From: Primula veris
Lineage: Eukaryota; Streptophyta; Magnoliopsida; Ericales; Primulaceae
DNA: 64,000 nt
Assembly: GCA_963682055.1 (NCBI GenBank)
Contig: OY821746.1
Span: forward strand, 10,627,992 to 10,691,991
Reading direction: 5' to 3'
Under the pieces are notes generated by a model. That model worked only from the letters and a program-made list of their open reading frames with translations. It did no database searches and was not told the origin of the DNA. This document shows positions 50,756 through 63,986 of this stretch, piece after piece. A program made the translations under genes and the position numbers. Position 1 is the first letter of the stretch, and every line of letters starts with the position of its first letter.

Positions 50756-53747
50756 ATGGAGCTTCTTCAATCCTTTCTTCCACTCCTTTTTGCACTCTTC
50801 CTGCTCATTTCCTTTATCTCGAAAAATTGGAAACTTTCAAAACCTAAACTCCCACCAGGCCCGCGGAAACTACCCTTTATAGGGAACTTGCACCAACTAA
50901 CCGGCTCACTACCTCATCGCATGTTAAATGACTTGGCCAAAAAACACGGACCCATTATGCATTTACAACTAGGTGAGGTACCATTTCTGATAATATCATC
51001 GGCAGAAGCTGCTAAAGAGGTAATGAAAATTCAAGATCTCACATTTGTAGACAGGCCTATAATAACAGCTGTAGAAATAACAAGTTTCAGTGGTTCTAGC
51101 CTCATTTTTGCGCCCTATGGGGAATATTGGAGGCTACTAAAGAGAACTTGCTCTTTGGAACTTCTAAGTTCAAAGCCTGTGCTATCCTATAGATCACTAA
51201 GAGAGGAGGGGGTGGAGAATCTTGTCAAATCCATCTCCTCGTCTAAGGGAGCTCCTACTAATCTTAGTAAAATGATTTTTGCATTTAATAGTAGCATAAT
51301 TTGTGGGGCGACGTTTGGTAAAAATTGCGACGAAGTGGATGAGTTTTTAGCAGCCGCTAAAGAAGCAGTACGGCTAGGCGGAGGTTTTGAAGTGGCTGAT
51401 ATGTTTCCTTCATATAAATTTCTTCACCGGGTTAGTAAAGCAAAGACCATGCTAAAAAAATCGCATATTAAAGTTGACATGATTCTTAACAAAATCATCG
51501 ATCAGCACCGAGAAAAAAGAGAAAGTGAAAAGACTAGTATTGAAGAATGTGGTGAAAATGATCTGGTAGATGTTCTTCTGAAGCTACAGGAGAGTTCTGA
51601 TCTTGAAGTTCCCATCACAAAAAACAGTATCAAAGCTGTCCTACGGGTACGTATATTTATATTGGACTTCTTGTACGTATGACAAAACAAGTAGATCTTG
51701 TCAATTCTTCCAGTAAAGTAACAAAGCAAATGATGTATTGAGCCAGGAACACAAGAAATATAAACACATGAATGCAGTGACGGACGGAATCATAAGTACA
51801 CCATTCATAACATTAATATCTAGTAATAAAAAGGAGATATAAAACAAGGAGTTATCAGTTGAACCTATTAAAGTACTGTTCAGAGACAACGTGATATAAG
51901 TAGCTATTAATTAGTATATATATTCACCATATTAATTTAGCAAATCATATTCATAAATCACTAAATCAGTTAGGTCCTACTTTGTATCACCTAATAACTT
52001 CTTTGGTTGTAACTATTTTGATAAACAACACTCAGTCATATATCCAATCTGTTTCTAATGGTTCTTATATGAATTACACTTTCAGTTGTAACTGATTTTT
52101 ACAACTGAAAGATTTTGACATACATGTCAAGGTTTCTGAGAACTTACAGCTTGTTGATCAAGCATATTATGATAAGAAGATATTTTGTGGATATGCAATC
52201 TCAAAAGATATCATATGAAGATTTGCGCAGCAAACATTCAACTATCATAGTCAGCATTTAAAAATTAGATTGAGAAATCAATCAACTTGAATATACTTGG
52301 AAAGTTGATTCTTAAGAATATTGTGTCGCCATCTTTTGTAAAACACAATATATAAGTGTATAATAATCCGTAGGATTTGATTATGTATTATGAATAAAAG
52401 AGTTTATTTTTCTAGAGAATACAGAGCTATTGGCTAAGAGAGATTGACTGTCGCAGGAGTCTATACTAAATAGTTGAGAGGAGTAATAGCAATTGATATA
52501 TGTGTATAAACAGTTAGAGGGCTACTGGTTTGTAAGACTTAAATACACTTTGTAAGTTTTCCTAATATTCTAATATGATGAAGAGCTCCGGAGAATAGAC
52601 TAGATCGAAAACTCCGTTATTAAACGTGTTATGTTCATTTCTTATTCGGTACGTTTGATTAAGTATTTGCATAAACTTATTTCTGATATAGTTTCAGCTA
52701 CAACTGAGAACTTGTAACCTGAAACTTGTGTCACTGCATCTTAAAGTATTAAGCCATTAAGTTATTTCAAGTGTGGTAAATCTATTTTGAATTCTAATTT
52801 TCTGAGATTGGCCTAAATCATCTAGACTTGCTCTCCATGCTTTTGGACATTTTAGAATATGTTTGACCGAATCTTAATCTCTAAGTTTCTGTCCATCAGT
52901 TTCAGTTGTAAATGTGATTGCAACTTACTTATGTACTTGGTCATATCTTCACAAAAACGTTACACAATACGTGTGTATATTAAGAGTTTATTATGAATAT
53001 ATCAAATTATTTTTACCAATATGATGACAAACAATGTGTCATTAGAATCTCGGATTCCAGGACTTAACATATTTCCTTAATAGTTTTTAACCCTTGCCTA
53101 ATAATAGTCTATGAATCTTATTCTTTTACTCTTAGGAAATCTTTATTGCTGGGACTGAGACTCCATCTAGAACAATGGAATGGGCAATATCAGAATTGGT
53201 TAAAAATCCAAAAGTTATGAAAAAGGCACAAGCAGAGGTTAGGAGCATTCTACAAGGAAAAAATAAAATCGATGAAACAGATATTGAGCCCATGAACTAC
53301 TTGAAATTAGTCATCAAAGAGACACTCAGATTACACCCACCTCTACCTTTGTTACTTCCAAGAGAAGCAAGAACAGATTGCAAAATTGATGATTACGAAA
53401 TAGCCATAAAAACCAGAGTCATTGTTAATGCATGGGCAATAGGAAGGGACCCGAAATACTGGAACAACCTAGAGTGCTTTGAACCGGATCGTTTTAATGC
53501 ATTTGCAATCGATTTTAAAGGAAATAATTTCGAATATATACCATTCGGGGCAGGGAGAAGAATGTGTCCAGGTATGTTGTTTGGCATAGCAAATATGGAA
53601 CTTCTATTAGCCCAGTTGTTGTACCATTTTGATTGGAAACCCCTAAATGAAACCAAACCAGAAGAACTTGATATGTCAGAGGCTTTTGGGGTAACTGTTT
53701 CGAGGAAAAATGACTTAATTTTGATTGCTACTCTTTATGTTCCGTAG
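50756..53747 (+). CDS. cytochrome P450, CYP71 clan (CYP71D-like), second gene
   Basis: Two exons, 50756-51646 and 53136-53747, with a 1,489-bp phase-0 intron (GTACGT...TTAG). The product is 500 residues, starting [12 protein letters not shown]. The frame is open for 68 codons upstream, but the leader matches the truncated copy at 48578 and the anchor starts here. Membrane anchor about 5-22, PPGP at 33-36, I-helix AGTETP (302-307; Ser or Thr is usual at the last position), ExxR ETLR (359-362), FEPDRF (412-417), heme loop with Cys 441. It appears functional. As an ER-bound monooxygenase it likely acts in specialised metabolism, possibly on terpenoids. Clearly paralogous to the gene at 21272 with the same intron position, but its intron is more than three times longer. 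Confidence 0.92.
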
Positions 53748-54523
53748 TAATTTGTGCTTGGTTGTGAGTCCTGTCGAATGTTACATCTATAATTTTATTA
53801 AGTTGGTTTATTGGTACCGATTCGGCATTTCCCAAGTTTTAGTTGTCTTGAAATCAAAGCCAGAATTTCATTGTATTTTCGATTGGAAAGTGTGTTAGTC
53901 GGGTAAATGACCTAAGTGCATAATTTGTATGAGAATATTCTATAACTGATTCTCTTATATATAGAATTTAATGAAGTCTTGAAAACTTTACCTTTTTAAT
54001 TTTCTTATTATCTTATCTTTTCCTTTTCATTTTATTATACATTTTTTTTCAGTTGTTTTTTTAAGTCAACCATTGGTCAAACTCGTGACCACCAGTTACA
54101 ACTTGCAACTAAGGTTTCCGACTTTTCTGAACTGTGAACAGACGCACCAATACTTTACGTTGGGCGTTAACCACTTTTCCAACATTCTATGCCCACTCTT
54201 TATCTAAACCACAATACCTTTTTTCATTTTTCATTTTTCATGACGAAGGGAACGAGACCCTAATGAGATCCAAATCTTTTCAGCGCATTGGACTGGATAT
54301 GATTATAAAAGGTTACAGGCACCCTCCGCTTAACAGCCGATTTTAGAGGCGATTTCTACTTATAAGTTCCATTAATTGCTATCACAACTTACACCATGTA
54401 TTATTCCAAAAGAAAGAAAAAAAACTACCTGAAAAATGATGTCAAGTCACTGTTGGTGGAGTGGCTTGAGCATGGAATTAAATACAATGTGAACGTTGTT
54501 GTTCTTCTGAAGGAATATGTATA
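53748..54523. other. 3-prime flank of the second P450
   Basis: No further gene is supported. A 70-codon plus-strand frame at 54134-54346 lacks any motif. AATAAA is not obvious; transcription probably ends within the first 200 bp. Confidence 0.45.
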
Positions 54524-54532
54524 ATTAAATAA

Positions 54533-54739
54533 GGGGAATGATCTATACACACATAAAAAAACACATTATGTTTACACATCAATCACAACCGTTCATTTAT
54601 TTACTTTTAATGATCAAGATTATGTGTTTATTCTTGTTATTAGATGAACTAATCTTGACCATTAAAAGTAAGTAAATGAAGGATTGTGATTGATATGTAA
54701 ACATAATGTGTATTTTTATGTGTGTATGGATTCCTCCCT
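54533..54739. mobile_element. Mutator-type MITE, third insertion
   Basis: A 207-bp foldback with arms almost complementary along their length (ACATTATGTTTACACATCAA against its complement near 54690). It is flanked by a perfect 9-bp duplication, ATTAAATAA, at 54524-54532 and 54740-54748. Ends GGGGAATGATC and, reversed, AGGGAGGAATCC. No ORF. It belongs to a different family from the pair at 4799 and 6359. Confidence 0.82.
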
Positions 54740-54745
54740 ATTAAA

Positions 54746-55215
54746 TAATTCCCTCTTTTTCTTTGTGATAGTTTTTTTTCAACAGATTGGGGTTAGGATA
54801 AATACTATAAAAATTATAAAAAAACTTTTAGCTTTACGAAGCACATGATAATTAGCTGTCAGAAACGACAATCTCGCAGGTCTTGCCTGTCGAGTCAATC
54901 CATTCAACCAGTAGTATTTAGTAATTTCACAAAGAATAAACTAAAATCTAAAACAATTGACAAAGTCTAGCTGCTACTTGTTTAAATCTATCATTATTAT
55001 TATTATTATTATTATTAGGATTATACAATGACTGTTTAAGGTATTCTAATCACAAGTCTTGTTAGGATTATATATTTAATTATTTAATGATATATTTATA
55101 TAGTATTTTTAGTTTATTATCATGTGCTTCGTAAACCTAAAAGATTTTATAATTTTTATAGTATTTATCCTAACCCTAATCTGTTGAAACAAAACTAGCA
55201 CAAAGAAAAAGAGGG

Positions 55216-55219
<4 letters not shown>
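54746..55219. mobile_element. foldback element next to a TA microsatellite
   Basis: Arms of about 105 bp: CCCTCTTTTTCTTTGTGATAG on the left and its complement ending AAAAAGAGGG on the right, continuing through GGATAAATACTATAAAAATT and GAAGCACATGATAAT. The interior contains (ATT)8 near 54993-55017. No ORF. Target duplication unresolved. Confidence 0.7.

Positions 55220-55273
<54 letters not shown>
55219..55273. repeat. (TA)n microsatellite
   Basis: About 27 TA units between the foldback and the LINE 5-prime region. Confidence 0.9.
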
Positions 55274-55277
<4 letters not shown>

Positions 55278-55363
55278 GACGTACTTTAACACTAAAAGAA
55301 AAAAAAAATTTAGAGAGAGAAAGAGAGAGACGACTAGGGTGAAAAACCCTAGCCGCCGCAATT

Positions 55364-56770
55364 ATGAATGACCTAAACTCTGCTTCGCCGGAGAGAGAAA
55401 AACCCACAGCTATCAAACGTAATCCCCAATGCATGTCACCAGACCCACCACCAATGAAGTCCTTTGCAGCTATAGTATGCTCTCAACAAAAGAAATCTAC
55501 AATAAAGTTGAAAGAAGTAGGAAGCTATAAAGGTGAACCTTTAATACAATTCTCAATGGACGACGTTAAACAATTATTGGAACCTTTTAAGTACACATTA
55601 GTAGGAAAATTTACTTATGCAAGACCAGATGTGGAAGGTATAAGAAAATTGTTCGGAAAGCTAGACCTAAAATCAAATTACAAAATTGGTGTGTTAGACC
55701 ACAAACATATATTGATTCGGTGTTTTCACGAGGAAGATTTTACAAGAATTTGGCTTTAAAAAATCTGGTATATAGAACACTACCCTATGCGTGTTTTTAA
55801 GTGGACATATGATTTTGATCCTGAGTTTGAGACCCCTATTGCACCTGTTTGGATAAATCTACCTAAACTGCCTATACACTTATATAATAATTCTAGTATT
55901 TTTTCCATTGCAAGAGCTTTTGGCAATCCTTTAAGAATAGATGAACCTACATCAAAATTAACTAGACCAAGCTTAGCAAGAATTTGTGTGGAAGTTGATC
56001 TAAGTGAAGAACTAGTACAGAGGGTTAGGATTGGTTATGGAGAAGACAGTGAAGTGGGGTTTTGGCAATACTGTGAATATGAAGACTTGCCAAATTATTG
56101 TAGTTATTGTTATAAGCAAGGTCACCAAATAAATTTATGCAAGTTCAAGAATGCAAAAAAAGAAAGTTCTGTAGAAGAAGTAAAGGAAAACAATGCTGAG
56201 AAAAATAAGAAACCAAGTACCAAATTATACAACATCAAAGTCAGAAAGAAAGAAAGTACCAAAGACTGGGTAGCTAGAACTTTTAACAAAGTCAATGAAG
56301 ATCCAAAGGTAGCAGTTCATCTTCCAGAAGCTCCTACAAAAGATGTTATGGTTATATGTGAAGAAGAAATTAGAGAAGAAGTAATAGATGAAGAAATAAT
56401 ATGTGACAGTCTACAGAAGAAAGAAGGAATTATAGAGGAAAAAGAGGAAGAAGAAAACAGTACAATAAATAATGGTTATAAACTACTTGATAAAGAGCAT
56501 CCTCTGGTAATTTATAAGGCAAAGAGTATACAATTGCTAAGTAAAATCCTGGGTATTACTGAAATTGAAGATGAAGAAGAAGAAAGAGTAGAAAACAGAA
56601 TAGCAACTACTAAAGAAACTGAGGAAGAAGAAGAAAATTGGGAAGAAATTCTATCCAAAAGTCAGAAAAAGAAGATTAAAAATAAAGAAAGTGCTAAAAA
56701 AAAACAGCAACAACAGATGAGCTTAAGATCATCCTCTAATGTGGGGGAAAGGAAAAGGTATAATAAATGA
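55364..56770 (+). pseudogene. LINE ORF1 with one nonsense codon
   Basis: Reads 131 codons, meets TAA at 55757-55759, and continues in the same frame through PMRVFKWTYDFDPEFE. The DUF4283 domain spans the break, and a CCHC knuckle CSYCYKQGHQINLC lies near residue 240. The second half is Glu/Lys-rich. ORF1 proteins coat LINE RNA and act as chaperones. The stop sits where relatives usually have a basic residue, so a single substitution (AAA to TAA) explains it. Confidence 0.85.
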
Positions 56771-59700
56771 TTATATCCTTAATATGGAATGTTAGAGGGT
56801 TGGGAAATGGAGCTACTACTAGAAGAATTAAAAAACTATGCTTGGTAAATAAAATAACACTTCTTATTTGTTTAGAACCTATGGTGGGTTGTGAAAAAAT
56901 AGATATGTACAGAATGAAGTTTGGTTTTGATTATGTGTTGGGTCATGAGAAGAATAAAATCTGGATTTTTTACAATGAAGGCATAGAGATGAAGATTGTG
57001 AGGCAAATGGATCAAAGCATGCATTTGGAAATTAAATGGCATAACATTTCTATTTTTCTAACTCTGGTGTATGCTAAGTGTACTTTGGGGGAAAGAGTGG
57101 CTTTGTGGAATTTTTTGAGTCAAAATTTTACTCTAAGCCCATGGTTTGTTATAGGGGATTTCAATACAGTTTCTAAAGAGGAAGACAAAGTAGGAGGTAT
57201 TCCTATTAATATCAGAGCTGCTAATGACTATTTAAACTGCATGGATGGTATTGGGGTGACAGAAATGAAGTTTAGTGGTTCTAAATTTACTTGGTGGAAT
57301 AAAAGAAGTGGTGATGGTTCTATTTTTGAGAGGATTGACAAAGTCTGTATTAATTATGCAGGTGTTAACTTATTCAATAATGTTTCTTTGGAGCATTTGA
57401 GTAAAACTAATTCAGATCATAGTCCACTTCTTCTTACTTTGAAATCAGTGCTAGACAACAATCCTAGGAGGTATATTTTTCAAAAGTTTTGGACCAAATA
57501 TCAAGATTTTCTCAAAATGGTCAGAATAAACTGGAAAGTGTATACCAAAGGGAATGCTTTGCATTCATTGGTTAACAATCTTAAGACTCTGAAAAAAGCT
57601 ATTATACACTGGAATAAAAGTACCTTTGAGAATATATTTCAGCAAGTGATTGATGCTGAAGATGAGACTTTAAGAGTGGAAAATCTCTTTGAAGAAGACC
57701 CAAGTCCTGCAAATAGAGCTGTATTAATGAAAGCCAAAGCAAATTTAAATTATAGAATGAAAATAGAAGAAGATTTCTGGGCTCTAAAATCAAATATTAA
57801 ATGGGCTAAAGAAGGGGATGCTAATACAAAAAATTTTCATGGAGTGGTGAGAAAAAGAAGAACCAAGAGTATAATTACTGCTATTTCTAACTCTCAAGGA
57901 GATATTTTGACAGGACAAAAGGAGATTAAAGAGGAAGCTGTTAGTTATTTCAGAAGTCTTCTTGCTGCTAACTACATTCCAAATAGTTATATTTACAAAA
58001 GCCTAGAGTGTGTGAATAGAGCTATTTCAGAGGAAGACAATGAGTTTCTTCCTAAAGATCCTACATTTGAAGAAGTAAAAAGTGCAATTTGGGAGTTGAA
58101 TAAAAATAGTGCTCCGGGTATAGATGGCTTTAATGGCCATTTCTACACTGTTTGTTGGGATATTATAAGCAAAGATATTTATCAAGCTGTTTTACAGTTT
58201 TTCTCAGGAATAATTTTTCCTAAAGCAATGACCACCACCATTATAGCCCTAATTCCTAAAAAAAATACTCCTGAGACCTTTGCTGATTTTAGACCTATAA
58301 GTCTTTGCACCTTTTTCAACAAAGTCATATCCAAAATTATGTGTTCTAGACTATCAGTTATTCTGCCTCTTATCATTTCAGAAAACCAAAGTGGTTTTGT
58401 TAAAAAGAGAGATATTCTAGACAATATTCTTCTTTCACAAGAATTTATTTCTAATCTGGATAATAAAAGCAGTGGGAGTAGTTTAGCTTTAAAGCTAGAT
58501 ATGAAAAAAGCCTATGATAAAATTTCATGGCACTTTTTAATTTCCACTCTTAGAAAATTGGGATTTGCAGAAGTTTGGATAGACAGAGTTTGGAGACTTA
58601 TCTCTAATAATGGTGTTACTGTTATGGTGAAGGGAGCTACAACAGGTTTTTTCTCTCCAACAAATGGTCTTAGGCAAGGAGATCCTCTATCTTCTAGCCT
58701 CTTTATCATTTGCTCAGAAGTTCTGTCAAGAAACTTAAACAAGTTAGTCTATAATAAAAGATGGAAAGGGTTTAAAGACCCAATTGGAAGCCCTATTATT
58801 ACTCATTTAGCATTTGCAGATGACTTCATTATTTTCTCAGCTGCTAATACTAATTCTGTCAAATGTGTGAAAAAAATATTGGACATGTATAATAATGATT
58901 CTGGTCAAGAAATCAGTCTTGACAAGAGCTTTGCTTATATTTCCAAAGGAGTGAGCCAAAGACAGAAAGATATTGTGAGCAAGTTGCTAGATATTCAGTG
59001 TAAAAAACCCCCTTTTACCTATTTGGGTTGTAAAATCTATGCTGGAAGGAAAAAGTGTATCAATTACCATGAACTGGTTTTGAAAATCAGAAAGAAGTTA
59101 TCTGGTTGGAAAGTACAGTATCTAAATATGGGGGGGAAGTTGATCTTAATTAAGCATGTGCTTAGTTCTATTCCTATATATAATATAGCAGCAATGAATC
59201 CTCCTCTACAGGTTATAAAGGAAATAGAAATTTTTTTGGCTAACTTTATGTGGGGAGAAAAAGATGGTAAAAACAAGCATCATTGGGTTAGTTGGAAGAA
59301 AGTTTGCAGAACAGTGGAGGAAGATGGTTTAGGTATTAGAAGCTTGAAGGATATTGCTGCTACTTATGCTATGAAGCTGTGGTGGAAATTAAGAACCTCC
59401 AATTCTCTGTGGGCTAAGTTTATGAAAGCAAAGTACTGTAAAAATGGTCATCCTGTTGAGGCTAAAGCTAGAATAGGGAATAATACTTGGAATAGAATGC
59501 TATTAGTAAGAGAAAGAGCTGAAGAATGTATGCAATGGTTAGTTGGAGAAGGCAATATTTCTGTTAATTTGGACAATTGGATGGGTACAGGAAATATAAA
59601 TGATGCAAATATTCATAATAGCCTAAATGTCAAAGAATTGCTGCAAAATGGAAGTTGGGATAGACAAAGTGTTAATGAGCTAATTCCTATTCATCTTATA

Positions 59701-60865
59701 TATATGTTCAAAGAAGACTTCAAAGCTAATATTTTTGGAAAGGATGAGATTATCTGGAAAAATGAAAATCTGGGGAATTTTACTTTTAAATCTGCTTGGG
59801 ATGTTACCAGAATAAAATATGAAGATAGTTGGTTTAACAGATATAAATGGGACAAGACTTTACCTTTGAAAATCACATGCTTCGTATGGAAACTTTTCAA
59901 CAAATCCTTGCCTTTAGACTCTGCAGTTAAAAAATTTGGTATTCAATTAGCTTCAAAGTGTGAGTGTTGTGGAGTTCAAGAAGAAGACTTAGAGCATTTG
60001 TTTAGTTCTGGGAAGATAACACAGGAAGTATGGAACCATTTTGGTGGTTTGTTGGGTATAATCAATACTAATATTAGTATTAAAGGGAGATTCCTAACTT
60101 GGTGGTCAACAGCTAGAAAAGAAAAAAATGGCATCATCTCATTCACGCTTAAGTAAGTTAATACCATCTATAATTGTTTGGATGATTTGGAAAGCTAGGT
60201 GCAGTTATAAATTCAACCACAAGGAGATGATCACCACTACAATTTGTTCCCAAATCACTGATATGTTGTACTTAAGCTCCAAAAACAACAAAAATTTCCC
60301 AATGTGTTGGAACTTAATTGATATATTTACTACTAAACAGGTGGCAAGAGGCAAGAAGGTTTCTATAGTGAAATGGTTAAATCCTCCAACTGGGTATGTG
60401 AAAATTAACACAGATGGGTGCTTTAAATCTGCTACGAATTCTTGTGGTATAGGTGGATTAATTAGAGGCCCAAAAGGAAATTTTATCTATGGTTTTCAAG
60501 CAAAGGAAACAGGATCATCAGCTATAGAATCAGAAGCTAAAGCTCTTCTAAGTATGCTACAGTTAAAGAATCTGGACTCAATTATTTTGGAAAGTGATTC
60601 GCTACAATTGGTTAATATTATCACAAATAATATAGTAGCTCCTTGGCATATTAGATCTATTATAGAAGAAATTAAGATCAAATTACAGGGCAAAGATTAC
60701 CTGCTGCAGCATGTAGTAAGAGAGGCTAATAGTGCAGCGGATACTCTAGCAAATCTTGGCTGCGATGAAGGATTCAAAGAATTTTTAAATACAGATGATT
60801 TAAACCAAAAAATGAAGAACATCATAAATTTGGAAGTAAAAGGGCTTCCAAATTTAAGGTTTTGA
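56767..60865 (+). pseudogene. LINE ORF2: endonuclease, reverse transcriptase, RNase H (one frameshift)
   Basis: The first 1,129 codons (56767-60156) are open. The APE-type endonuclease has GDFN (130-133) and SDHS (216-219). The reverse transcriptase has FADFRPISLCTFFNKVISKI, SENQSGFVKKRDILDN, LKLDMKKAYDKISW and FADD (683-686). A zf-RVT cysteine set, CECCGVQEEDLEHLF, follows. Near 60128 the reading moves to another frame, open to 60865, with the RNase H signatures VKINTDGCFKS, SEAKALLSMLQ and REANSAADTLAN. The enzyme nicks target DNA and copies LINE RNA onto it. Only the frameshift prevents a full product. Confidence 0.88.
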
Positions 60866-61201
60866 TGGGTACAGGTAAAGATCGAAGAGAGTTTTTGTGA
60901 AGAAGATGAAGTTTTCTCTCTCCTAAGTGTGATGTTTCTCATTCTCAGATAGAAATTTGGGGGTATCAATACACGTGTTATTTGGTCTGTGTGCGTTACA
61001 TAGGCCAGTGCTATGATGGTCCTAATAGTTTTAGAAGTTTATCTTTTTAGTCATTCAAGTTGTAAAGTTTTTGGTTTCAGTTTCTCAAGTTTCATTTCGT
61101 GTAGAGCTAGTGTCTCATTTTTGATACTGGTTGATTTTTAATTCTATTTATTAATAAAAATGTGGGCTTTTTCCCCACAATTTATATATATAAAAAAAAA
61201 A

Positions 61202-62194
61202 TGATGATTCAAGTTACTAATTGACAATCTTCAAATAACATAATTATAAACCTTAATAGACAACTAAATATCCTTTATCAGAAATCGGAGGAAGACTCGC
61301 CTTTTATTTTCTAAATCAATGAATCATTTCGTCTTGCGATCACATCCGGCAAACAAACAGGCCGGGCAGACGGGGACTGTTTTAGACTTAAGTACGACCG
61401 TTTTTGCTTAATTCTAGTATAATTCTATATCCAATGTGTAAAATTTATTTAAATAAATTCATTATACCATAATATCACATAGTTAGTCAACACCATCAAG
61501 ATAGCTATGCTATAGCTATAGGTAGTTTTGCCAAATTGGCTTAGGTAAATTCAGCTAGCTAGCAACATATCCCTCATCAGTAATAAAAAAATATTTAATC
61601 TATTACTTAGTAATTTGATCAAGGTATATAGTTATGTCCTTATAATTTTCATCATTAGAGGAAGCACCAATTCGAGAATGAGTCTTTGAGATGAAAGGGG
61701 AATAACAGTTAATGTGTAGAACTGTTGGATTCCGTATATTTGCATATATGTTTTCCTTGACTTTGTAAGATGATGATCATATGTCGGCCCAACTATAGAG
61801 AGGACGTTTACTACGATCAAGTTGATGCTATTATTGTTACTATTTTTTTTCTATATTTGTAACAAATGTATATGTCTTCCTCTTAATTTAGTTCCATGTT
61901 TGATCAATGAAAGAAGGTCTAAGTAATTAATGATAATATTAATCACTCCTTTAATGTGGACAAAGTTGTTAGTCATTTCTTGTGTTCTTAATTTAATCTT
62001 GTGTGCTACATCATTCATATGAGTCATCTCATTTTATATCACAACAAAACCCAACCACTTCTAATTAATTAAAGAAAAAATATATTCACATAATTTTATC
62101 ATTTTCTTACACACTACTTTACATGTATAATAATATATTTTTATTAAAAAATATATTTTTATCCCTCCAAATATACATGTATCGAGTGTGTGAG

Positions 62195-62229
<35 letters not shown>

Positions 62230-63452
62230 TAATACCAGATTTAATAATTTTTTTTATTTTTAATTAATATTTAAATTTAGGATAGTCTCAACTAGGTTCT
62301 CCAATATTTTTATTTGGGTTTTTATTATGTTGAATATTTATATTTTGGTTTATCAAATTATAGATTGTGTTTTATGTACATTTGGAGAGATACATGTCTT
62401 TCATTAACTAGGGAGTGTGGGTTCATTAACTAGGAAGTGGGTGAGTTGTGTATAAGTTGTGTGTCTAGCATCATCCTTAATTAAATGTCTAAACATTTCA
62501 AGATGAAGTTCCCAAACCCTCCCCTTTGGATGAAAGCAAAGGCCGCTTCTTTTGGTATAAGTTTGACGCGATGATAAATGGTTCTGGGTATTCTATTTTT
62601 TAAATTTCCCAAGATGTCATAAATTAATCCGTTGCATGCTTACATGCACTTTCCATTTACAAGCTATCAATTACTTGAATATTTGTAAAAAAAAATTGTA
62701 CTTTTTTTAACAGGCATGATAATTTTAAATACTCTGAAGGCGTATTTGAAAAAGAAAGTATATGGCAAATAATTTATCATAATGAAAGTTTTAAAATAAT
62801 ACACAGGTCTTCATTGTTCAAGTGGCCTACGTACAACTTAAAATGTCACATATAACAATCAATTAAGCTAGTGCAAAGCATACAATCGTTTAAAGATAAT
62901 TAGTCAAACTTCTCGTAATATTAACATCACTAGTAAACTAATTACCATTTGTGTAGGATAATATACTTGTAATAATCTACGATCAAATATAACTTAAATG
63001 ACAAACATGACAACAACCTAAGATATTCTCCGTATAATTTTGTCGCACCATAGAATTGTTCTTTTGTTGCTTTCCATAGTGGGTACTAGGTAGAAATTAT
63101 ATTCAAATGTCCTTGTGTGTAAATTATATTAGCAATTGATTGAAAGTTATCCTCATCATTATTGCTTAGGTCACATAAACAAATAAGTAATCATGATTGA
63201 GCCATTATTAGCATCTTTACAGTTCATCCTTCAATTAATCATTTGTTATGTCTACACATATACAACCACATACAATATCTTTTGTATATTGACACCAATA
63301 TGATTGATACCAATTATCTTCTATATATTTTTCCAAAAGGAGGTTCCCCTGTTAACCCCCTAAATATTTAACATAAACTTTTTAGTATCTCCATTAATAG
63401 TATATCTATTCGTCTCTAGCTTTGTGTGTCTATTTATTTAATTAGTACATCC
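61202..63452. other. intergenic, with an (AT)n microsatellite at 62196-62226
   Basis: No supported gene. Two copies of TTCATTAACTAGG lie near 62401-62442. A TATA-like TCTATATATTTTT at 63320-63332 could serve the RING gene that follows. Confidence 0.45.
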
Positions 63453-63986
63453 ATGGAAATGAGAAGGGGAATAATAATCTTCAGGTTACGTGTAAGTATA
63501 CCTTGTCCAATCAGATACATTATCATTTTAGCACTGTCTCATATCGGGTTGTGTGATCCGCCCAAAGATGCAATTTATGCTGGCGAGCGAACCAACCTCA
63601 CGTCACCATCTACAAACAAAGATTACATATTAATGAAACACGGTTCGTCATTTGTCCCGGTCCCGACAATTGCCATAACAGAATCCATCAAGAATATACT
63701 CCCGGTTTTACACTATGGCAATTATTGCAAAAAGATAGTGATTAGTGGTAATAATAATTGTGTTGTATGCTGGGATAGTATTGAGATGAATGAAGAGATG
63801 AGGGAACTTTGTAATTGTGAGCATATTTTTCATAGGGATTGTTTAGACACATGGATTGGTGAGAGTTATGTAACTTGTCCCCTTTGCAGGTCTATGCTTC
63901 TCCCATGTAATACTAATCCTTATATGTTACTCAAAACTTACTATCAACACCATAGGAAGCAACTAGAGAGTGAAGCTCTGAGCTAA
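63453..63986 (+). CDS. RING-H2 E3 ubiquitin ligase (BRH1/XERICO-like)
   Basis: A single-exon frame of 177 residues from the Met at 63453; codons upstream of it lack an ATG. A hydrophobic stretch (RYIIILALSHIGLCDPP, about 21-37) suggests a membrane-associated N-terminus. The RING-H2 finger has C103, C106, C122, H124, H127, C130, C142 and C145 in the CVVC...CEHIFHRDC...CPLC pattern, with the CPLCR ending usual for plant RING-H2 ligases. It would recruit an E2 and transfer ubiquitin to substrates. Similar small proteins include BRH1 and XERICO, which act in brassinosteroid or abscisic acid responses; the exact orthologue is not determined. The N-terminus is slightly diverged, so a pseudogene cannot be fully excluded. 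Confidence 0.78.
   Translation: MEMRRGIIIFRLRVSIPCPIRYIIILALSHIGLCDPPKDAIYAGERTNLTSPSTNKDYILMKHGSSFVPVPTIAITESIKNILPVLHYGNYCKKIVISGNNNCVVCWDSIEMNEEMRELCNCEHIFHRDCLDTWIGESYVTCPLCRSMLLPCNTNPYMLLKTYYQHHRKQLESEALS

Larger units (their letters stand above)
55275..61200 (+). mobile_element. nearly full-length LINE (L1-type)
   Basis: A 5-prime UTR with AAACCCTAGCCGCCGC, ORF1 (55364-56770), ORF2 overlapping it by four bases (ATGA at 56767-56770), an RNase H tail, a 3-prime UTR and an A-run at about 61190-61201. Both ORFs are close to intact: one stop in ORF1 and one frameshift in ORF2. The left boundary near the TA microsatellite is approximate and no target duplication was recognised, perhaps because the target was itself TA-rich. 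Confidence 0.88.
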
